From Candidatus Pelagibacter sp. (GTDB taxonomy: Bacteria > Pseudomonadota > Alphaproteobacteria > Pelagibacterales > Pelagibacteraceae): a stretch of 47,277 nt of DNA. The DNA lies in NCBI GenBank assembly GCA_028227525.1, contig JAOJAE010000009.1:1-47277 (forward strand). The letters are read 5' to 3'. The position numbers and the translations under genes are program-made. Below, piece after piece: positions 41,910 to 47,277 of the stretch; the stretch's first letter is position 1, and every line of letters starts with the position of its first letter. The notes below the pieces were generated by a model, which was not told the origin of the DNA, searched no databases, and saw only the letters and a list, made by a program, of their open reading frames with translations.

Positions 41910-43121
41910 ATGAAAACTGTTGTTTTAAAGTTTGGTGGAACTTCCGTAGGAAGTATAGATAGAATTAAAAAGGTATGTAAAATTATATCTTCCTATAAAA
42001 AGAAGAAGAATAAAGTAGTAGTAATTTCCTCTGCTATGAGTGGAGTTACCAATGAACTAGTTAATAAATCTAAATTAATTAGTAATAATTTTGATAAAGC
42101 CGAATATGACACTCTTTTATCTACAGGGGAGCAAGTTTCTTGTGCATTGATAGCTGGAAGATTAAATCATATTGGTTTTAAATCTAGATCTTGGCTGTCT
42201 TGGCAAATACCTATTATAACGGAAGGACCTTATTCTGCAGCGAGAATCAATAATGTGGTTTCAAAAGAATTACAGAGCTATCTTAAAAGTGGAGGTATTC
42301 CTGTAATCACTGGCTTTCAAGGAATAAACAATAATTATAGATTAACAACTATTGGCAGAAGTGGTTCAGATGCTACTGCAATAATGTTAGCTAAATTTAT
42401 TAAAGCAGATGAATGTATTATCTATACTGATGTAGATGGAGTTTATACAACAGATCCTAGACAATACAAAAATGCAAAAAAAATTAAAAAAATATTTTAT
42501 GATGAAATGTTGGAAATGGCATCCCTAGGTTCAAAAGTTATGCAGCCAACATCAGTACAAGATGCAAAATTAAATAAGATAGATATAAAAGTTAAATCCT
42601 CATTTGTTTCTAAACCAGGAACTTTGATTACAAATTCATCTAAAGCTTTTAGCGATCAAATTATAACTGGAATTTCTTCAACAAAAAATGACGCAAAGAT
42701 TACAATTGAAGGAGTTAAAGATAGACCAGGTGTTGCAGCATCTATTTTTAAACCCTTGTCTCAAAATTTAATAAATGTAGATATGGTAGTGCAGAATATC
42801 TCTCTTAATGACAAAGAAACAGATCTGACTTTTACAATAAAATCTGATGATTTAAAAAAAACTGAGAAATTTATTAAACAAAATAAAAAAATTTCATACA
42901 AAAAATTATCTTTTGATAAAAATGTGTCTAAGGTGTCAATTATTGGTGTTGGAATGATAACAACTCCAGGAATAACTTATCGAATGTTTCGGGCTTTAGC
43001 TTCAAAAAAAATAAATATCCTGGTAATATCTACATCTGAAATTAAAATTTCGGTTTTAGTTGCTAATAATCAAGTAAAAAAAGCTATAGCTGTATTACAC
43101 AAAGAATTTAAATTAGACTAA
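41910..43121 (+). CDS. lysC: Aspartate kinase
   Basis: First step of the aspartate family (Lys, Thr, Met, diaminopimelate). The 403 residues start with [12 protein letters not shown] and include [45 protein letters not shown] and [13 protein letters not shown], followed by two ACT domains (about 260-400; for example [31 protein letters not shown]). The ACT domains indicate feedback by pathway amino acids. It leads the lysC-ispG-prfA-prmC-DUF4167 run. Confidence 0.95.
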   Translation: MKTVVLKFGGTSVGSIDRIKKVCKIISSYKKKKNKVVVISSAMSGVTNELVNKSKLISNNFDKAEYDTLLSTGEQVSCALIAGRLNHIGFKSRSWLSWQIPIITEGPYSAARINNVVSKELQSYLKSGGIPVITGFQGINNNYRLTTIGRSGSDATAIMLAKFIKADECIIYTDVDGVYTTDPRQYKNAKKIKKIFYDEMLEMASLGSKVMQPTSVQDAKLNKIDIKVKSSFVSKPGTLITNSSKAFSDQIITGISSTKNDAKITIEGVKDRPGVAASIFKPLSQNLINVDMVVQNISLNDKETDLTFTIKSDDLKKTEKFIKQNKKISYKKLSFDKNVSKVSIIGVGMITTPGITYRMFRALASKKINILVISTSEIKISVLVANNQVKKAIAVLHKEFKLD

Positions 43122-43126
43122 ATTTT

Positions 43127-44227
43127 ATGAGCCTCAGGCCCTTCAGAAATATTAATCGAAAAAAAACCAGAGTAATAAATGTTGGTGATGTAAAGATAGG
43201 TGGGGACAACCCAATTTCAGTTCAATCCATGACAAATACTTTAACGACTGATGTTAAAGCTACAATTAATCAAATAAATGCAATTCATGAAGAGGGCGCA
43301 GATATTGTAAGAGTTTCATGTCCAGATGAAGACTCAACTAAAGTATTAAAAGAAATAACACAGAATGTAAAATTACCAATAATTGCTGATATTCATTTCC
43401 ATTATAAACGTGCAATAGAGGCTGCTGAAAATGGAGCAAAATGTTTGAGAATAAATCCTGGTAACATAGGTGATAAACAAAAAATTCATGATGTTTTAAG
43501 TGCAGCAAAAAATAATGATTGTTCAATAAGGATCGGAGTTAATGCAGGATCACTAGAAAAAGATATTCTTGAGAAATATAAAGAGCCTTGTCCAGAAGCA
43601 TTAGTTGAAAGTGCTTTAAGAAATATTAAAGTTTTAGAAGATCAAAATTTTTTCAACTTCAAAGTCAGCGTTAAATCGTCAGACGTTTTTCTCTCAATTG
43701 CAGCTTACCGACAACTTTCTATGGCAATGGATTATCCTTTACATCTTGGAATTACAGAAGCTGGAAGTTTTGTTTCAGGAAGTGTTAAATCATCTATTGG
43801 GCTTGGAACACTGCTTTTAGATGGAATTGGTGATACGATTAGAATTTCACTTTCTGATGACCCAGTAAAAGAAATAAAAATTGGAAATGAGATTTTAAAG
43901 TCATTGGGGTTAAGAAATAGAGGGGTAAAAATTATATCTTGCCCATCATGTGCAAGACAAGCATTTCAAGTGATTGATACTGTTAAAATTTTAGAAGAAA
44001 AATTAGCTCATATTAAAACTCCAGTAACATTGTCTATTATTGGATGCGTAGTTAATGGACCTGGTGAAGCAGCAATGACGGATGTGGGAATTACAGGTGG
44101 TGGGAAAGGCAACAATATGCTTTACCTATCTGGTGTTCAGAGTAAAAAAGTCTTAACAAATGAAATAATTGATAAAGTTATCTCTGAAGTTGAAAAAAAA
44201 GCTTTAGAGCTAGAAAAGAAACTATGA
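43127..44227 (+). CDS. ispG: 4-hydroxy-3-methylbut-2-enyl diphosphate synthase
   Basis: Iron-sulfur enzyme of the MEP isoprenoid pathway. The 366 residues show [46 protein letters not shown], and the [4Fe-4S] ligands in [11 protein letters not shown] and [11 protein letters not shown]. In other alphaproteobacteria ispG often neighbours hisS, and lysC is often followed by ptsP; here ispG occupies the place between lysC and prfA. The stop overlaps the prfA start (ATGA). Confidence 0.95.
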   Translation: MSLRPFRNINRKKTRVINVGDVKIGGDNPISVQSMTNTLTTDVKATINQINAIHEEGADIVRVSCPDEDSTKVLKEITQNVKLPIIADIHFHYKRAIEAAENGAKCLRINPGNIGDKQKIHDVLSAAKNNDCSIRIGVNAGSLEKDILEKYKEPCPEALVESALRNIKVLEDQNFFNFKVSVKSSDVFLSIAAYRQLSMAMDYPLHLGITEAGSFVSGSVKSSIGLGTLLLDGIGDTIRISLSDDPVKEIKIGNEILKSLGLRNRGVKIISCPSCARQAFQVIDTVKILEEKLAHIKTPVTLSIIGCVVNGPGEAAMTDVGITGGGKGNNMLYLSGVQSKKVLTNEIIDKVISEVEKKALELEKKL

Positions 44228-45297
44228 TCCCCTCAAAAACAATTGAAGAACTTATATTAAGACATTCAACTTTAGAAAAAGATCTATCTTCAGGTGAAAT
44301 TGACAAAAAATTGTTTGCTGAAAAATCAAAGGAATATTCTGATGTAAATGAAATAATAGAAAATGCTAAAAAATACTTATCATACGAAAATGATAAAAAG
44401 GATTTAGAAAAAATTTTAAATGATAGTTCTGCAGACAAGGAACTAAAAGATATGGCTGAATTAGAATTATCAGATTTAAAGACTGAGTTTGAAAAAAATG
44501 AAAAAAAATTGAAATTATTTTTACTTCCAAAAGATGAAGCTGATAAAAAAAATGCAATTATCGAAATAAGAGCAGGTACAGGAGGGTTGGAAGCAAGCTT
44601 GTTTGCCTCTGATCTTTTTAAGATGTATGAAAAAGTAAGTCATAAAAAAAAATGGATATTAGAATTAATATCAATCTCTAGAAGTGATGCTGGAGGTTTA
44701 AAAGAGGTTATAGCGTCAATAAAAGGAACTAATATTTATTCAACTTTAAAATACGAAAGTGGAGTTCATAGAGTTCAAAGAGTGCCTGATACTGAAACTC
44801 AAGGAAGAGTTCATACTTCAGCTGCAACCGTTGCAGTATTACCAGAAGCTGAAGAAGTTGATTTAAAAATAAATGAGTCTGATTTAAGGATAGATGTTTT
44901 TAGAGCTGGTGGACCGGGAGGACAATCAGTTAATACTACAGATAGTGCAGTTAGAATTACACATATTCCAACAGGACTATCTGTTTCACAACAAGATGAA
45001 AAATCTCAACATAAAAATAAAGCAAAAGGTATGAAAATTTTAAGGTCGAGGTTATATGAATTAGAAAGATCTAGAATTGACCAGGAAAGATCACAAGATA
45101 GAAAAACAAAAATAGGTACAGGTGATAGGTCTGAAAGAATTAGAACTTATAATTTTCCACAAGGAAGAGTCACGGATCATAGAATTAATTTAACTCTTCA
45201 TAGATTAGAGGAATTTTTAGAGGGAGAAGCTTTTGATGAAATGATCGAGTCATTAACATTGCAAGCACAAGAAGACAGTTTAAGTAGTTTAAATTAA
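44224..45297 (+). CDS. prfA: Peptide chain release factor 1
   Basis: Releases peptides at UAA and UAG. The 357 residues include [22 protein letters not shown], the codon-recognition region preceding the catalytic GGQ in [21 protein letters not shown], the [22 protein letters not shown] segment and the [17 protein letters not shown] signature of RF1. Its partner methylase PrmC follows with no spacer: the TAA is directly followed by ATG. Confidence 0.97.
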   Translation: MIPSKTIEELILRHSTLEKDLSSGEIDKKLFAEKSKEYSDVNEIIENAKKYLSYENDKKDLEKILNDSSADKELKDMAELELSDLKTEFEKNEKKLKLFLLPKDEADKKNAIIEIRAGTGGLEASLFASDLFKMYEKVSHKKKWILELISISRSDAGGLKEVIASIKGTNIYSTLKYESGVHRVQRVPDTETQGRVHTSAATVAVLPEAEEVDLKINESDLRIDVFRAGGPGGQSVNTTDSAVRITHIPTGLSVSQQDEKSQHKNKAKGMKILRSRLYELERSRIDQERSQDRKTKIGTGDRSERIRTYNFPQGRVTDHRINLTLHRLEEFLEGEAFDEMIESLTLQAQEDSLSSLN

Positions 45298-46140
45298 ATG
45301 AATATTCAGTCAGCACTCACAGAAGGATTAAATATTTTAAAAAATAAATCTATCCTTTCAGCCAAACTTGACTCAGAAATATTAATGGCAAAAGCTTTAG
45401 GAAAAAAACGTGAATACATTATTTTGAATAATTATAAAATTATAAAGGAACAAAATTTAAAATATTTTAAAAAATTAGTTCATGAACGAGCAACTAGAAA
45501 ACCAATAGCTTATCTTTTAAAAAAAAAATCTTTTTGGAATAGTGAATTTTATGTAAATAAAAATACTCTTATTCCACGACCTGATACTGAAATAATTTTA
45601 GAACAAGTTTTAAAATTCACCAAAAATAAAAATTATTTGAATATACTTGATATAGGGGTTGGTTCAGGCTGTATTTTATTAAGTGTTTTAAATGAAAGAA
45701 AAAATTTTTATGGAACTGGAATAGATATTAGCAAAAACTCCCTAGATACATGTAAAATAAATGCAAAAAAACTACTTTTAGACAGAAGAGTTAAATTTTT
45801 TAAATCAGATGTTGACAAATTTGCAATTGGCAAATATGATTTAGTTGTTTCTAATCCCCCTTATATTAAAACAAGTGATTTAAAATATTTGGAGAGTGAT
45901 GTTATAAAGTTTGAGCCCAAATTAGCTTTAGATGGTGGATTAGACGGTTTATCAGTAATCAGAAAAGTAATAAAAAAATCATCTGAACTGTTAAAAAAAA
46001 ATGGAAAATTTATTTTAGAGATTGGTTTTGATCAAAAAAATAAAGTAATTAAATTATTAAACAATAAAGGTTTTTATATAAATAGTACTGTTAAAGATCT
46101 TGCAAATAATGATCGATGTATAATCAGTACCAAAATATAA
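45298..46140 (+). CDS. prmC: Release factor glutamine methyltransferase
   Basis: Methylates the Gln of the GGQ motif in release factors. The 280 residues have the N-terminal helical domain, RKPIAYLLKKKSFWNSEFYV..LIPRPDTE, the SAM motif LDIGVGSGCILLSVL and the catalytic VVSNPPYIKTSD. Position directly after prfA is standard. Confidence 0.96.
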   Translation: MNIQSALTEGLNILKNKSILSAKLDSEILMAKALGKKREYIILNNYKIIKEQNLKYFKKLVHERATRKPIAYLLKKKSFWNSEFYVNKNTLIPRPDTEIILEQVLKFTKNKNYLNILDIGVGSGCILLSVLNERKNFYGTGIDISKNSLDTCKINAKKLLLDRRVKFFKSDVDKFAIGKYDLVVSNPPYIKTSDLKYLESDVIKFEPKLALDGGLDGLSVIRKVIKKSSELLKKNGKFILEIGFDQKNKVIKLLNNKGFYINSTVKDLANNDRCIISTKI

Positions 46141-46152
46141 TTAGTTAGATTT

Positions 46153-46593
46153 ATGGTAACATTTAGAAATAACAATAATAACGTTAGAAGAAATAATTTT
46201 AGACGTAACGATAGAAATTTTAAGAGCAATGGAGATAGACCCAAATTTGCATCAAATTATTCAAACAATGATAATTTTAAGAGAAAAGTTCCTGGAAGAA
46301 ATAATCATAATGCACCAAAATTAATAGAGAAATATAATGATTTAGCTCGTGAAGCATCTTCAAATGGCGATAAAATATTATCTGAAAATTATCTTCAACA
46401 TGCAGATCACTTTACTCGTATTCTAAATGAACAAGAGAATTATAAAAAATTGAAATTTGCTGAAAATAAATCCACAGAAACTACACATGAAACACAGGAA
46501 GTAGTTGATAAAAATGAAGAAATTGATGTAGCAGAAAAAAAAATAGTCACTAAAATTAAAACAATTTCTAAAAAAGAAACAGAAGCAAATTAG
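46153..46593 (+). CDS. DUF4167 family protein
   Basis: A 146-residue protein with an Asn/Arg-rich disordered head (residues 1-45, repeated NNN and RRN patterns) followed by the conserved core KLIEKYNDLAREASSNGDKILSENYLQHADHFTRILNE (about 57-95), and an acidic/basic tail. The family is conserved in alphaproteobacteria after prmC; the head suggests RNA binding. Function is unknown to me. The stop shares four bases (TTAG) with the convergent peptidase gene. Confidence 0.88.
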   Translation: MVTFRNNNNNVRRNNFRRNDRNFKSNGDRPKFASNYSNNDNFKRKVPGRNNHNAPKLIEKYNDLAREASSNGDKILSENYLQHADHFTRILNEQENYKKLKFAENKSTETTHETQEVVDKNEEIDVAEKKIVTKIKTISKKETEAN

Positions 46594-47277
46594 TTTAATC
46601 CAATAATCTTTTCTGATTTAAGAACATCTAATTTAATTTTAGCAGTTTCAAAATATTCTCTATCTTTTCCTTTTAAAACTTTTCCAGAGGGAAGCTTTAA
46701 TTTTTGAGAATTAACTTTTTTTCCATTTACAATAACTTCATAGTGCAGGTGAGGACCTGTTGATTTTCCAGTTGAGCCAACATAACCAATAGTTTGACCT
46801 TGTTTAACTCTAACACCATTTTTAATTCCTCGTGCAAATTTAGACATATGAGCATAAACAGTTTCGTATGTTGAGTTATGTCTAATTTTAACACAATTTC
46901 CACCACCACCACACCAACCAGCTTTTTTAACTATACCATTTCCAGATGCCATAATTGGTGTTCCTTTAGGAGCTGCAAAATCAGTTCCTCTGTGCATTTT
47001 ATTATATCCATCAATTGGATGTTTTCTCATCCCAAATGATGAAGATAGTCTTGCACCATTAATCGGTGACTTCATCAATGCTTTTTGTACACTCTTTCCA
47101 TTTTTATCATAATGTCCCTCAAGATTTTCTTTATCAAAATAGTATAGTGAATTATCTTGACCACTTAACTTAAGGTTAGCAAAAAGTATTTCTCCTGTTT
47201 CAATTATTTTTTTATTTTCATCAATAAAAACTTCATACATAATCTGAAACTTATCTTCTTTTCGAATATCTCTTTGA
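46590..47277 (-). CDS. M23 family metallopeptidase, N-terminus beyond window
   Basis: The reverse-strand frame is open to the right edge (residues QRDIRKEDKFQIMYEVF precede an internal Met at 47240), so the gene is truncated by the window. The LytM domain is complete: SSSFGMRKHPIDGYNKMHRGTDFAAPKGTPI gives the first zinc His and Asp, and GPHLHYEV the HxH motif. The part before it (FIDENKKIIETGEILFANL) resembles the domain that precedes LytM in periplasmic septum or cell-wall hydrolases of the NlpD/MepM type. Whether it is an active endopeptidase with a membrane helix cannot be seen here. Confidence 0.88.
   Translation of the reverse strand, partial: QRDIRKEDKFQIMYEVFIDENKKIIETGEILFANLKLSGQDNSLYYFDKENLEGHYDKNGKSVQKALMKSPINGARLSSSFGMRKHPIDGYNKMHRGTDFAAPKGTPIMASGNGIVKKAGWCGGGGNCVKIRHNSTYETVYAHMSKFARGIKNGVRVKQGQTIGYVGSTGKSTGPHLHYEVIVNGKKVNSQKLKLPSGKVLKGKDREYFETAKIKLDVLKSEKIIGLN

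Noticed and set aside
1..47277. Prophage, insertion sequences, CRISPR or defence island
   Set aside because: I looked for transposases, integrases, inverted terminal repeats, spaced direct repeats and known defence domains and saw none; almost every frame is a recognised core gene.

Overview
The window looks like ordinary chromosome from a SAR11-type alphaproteobacterium (Candidatus Pelagibacter or a close relative). The DNA is strongly A+T-rich, and coding density is extreme: most neighbours are 0-15 bases apart or overlap as ATGA, TAATG or TGATG, and no gene-free stretch reaches 300 bases. Alphaproteobacterial blocks are present (murA-DUF2948-hisD-infA; aroA-cmk-rpsA-ihfB-pyrF-trpF-trpB-trpA-accD-folC; ubiG/lysC/prfA/prmC/DUF4167; gcrA). 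A tandem glycine riboswitch precedes malate synthase, an arrangement known from SAR11. I see no prophage, insertion sequence, CRISPR array, toxin-antitoxin or defence island, and no clearly new multi-gene system. The unusual material is inside core genes and in short RNA or leader regions.

Layout. 1-4525 (+): end of a VTT-family membrane protein, a candidate structured RNA, two small basic proteins, dcd, murA, a DUF2948 gene, hisD, infA and tRNA-Phe. 4607-8242 (+): cspA with a terminator, a leader with hairpins, then tRNA-His only 4 bases before hisS, followed by hisZ and hisG. 8422-12070 (+): a DNA-end-processing group (rmuC, an MGME1-like nuclease, sbcB) and thioredoxin. 12067-24486 (-): fourteen tightly packed genes running rnd, kdsD, lptC, lptB, aroA, cmk, rpsA, ihfB, pyrF, trpF, trpB, trpA, accD, folC. 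24513-28799: an NDUFA9-like gene, gcrA (-), argD-argF, and a membrane cytochrome c (-). 28914-33218 (+): kdsB-pheA, then SRP RNA-dnaX-ybaB-recR. 33205-39277: glcB with its riboswitch (-), accA (+), secA (-). 39343-47277: argJ, a DUF1178 gene, ubiG (-), lysC-ispG-prfA-prmC-DUF4167, and a partial M23 peptidase (-).

How the genes work together. The window supplies amino-acid synthesis (His, Trp, Arg, the aromatic branch, Phe, the aspartate family), both carboxyltransferase subunits of acetyl-CoA carboxylase, the Kdo branch of LPS synthesis and LPS export, translation start and release, replication and recombination housekeeping, and cell-cycle control by GcrA. Malate synthase is placed under glycine control, consistent with the known glycine/glyoxylate link in SAR11.

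Best leads. (1) TrpA and TrpB have together lost the known intersubunit salt-bridge pair (alpha Asp56, beta Lys167), and TrpB also has Asp in place of catalytic Glu109. (2) tRNA-His forms the immediate 5' leader of the hisS-hisZ-hisG operon; it lacks an encoded G-1 and has A73, and the partner HisRS has degenerate histidine-binding motifs. (3) Cytidylate kinase lacks the Walker A lysine. (4) AccA ends in a predicted transmembrane tail. (5) There is a pseudoknotted candidate RNA at 263-345. All were read by eye; no alignment or folding program was run.
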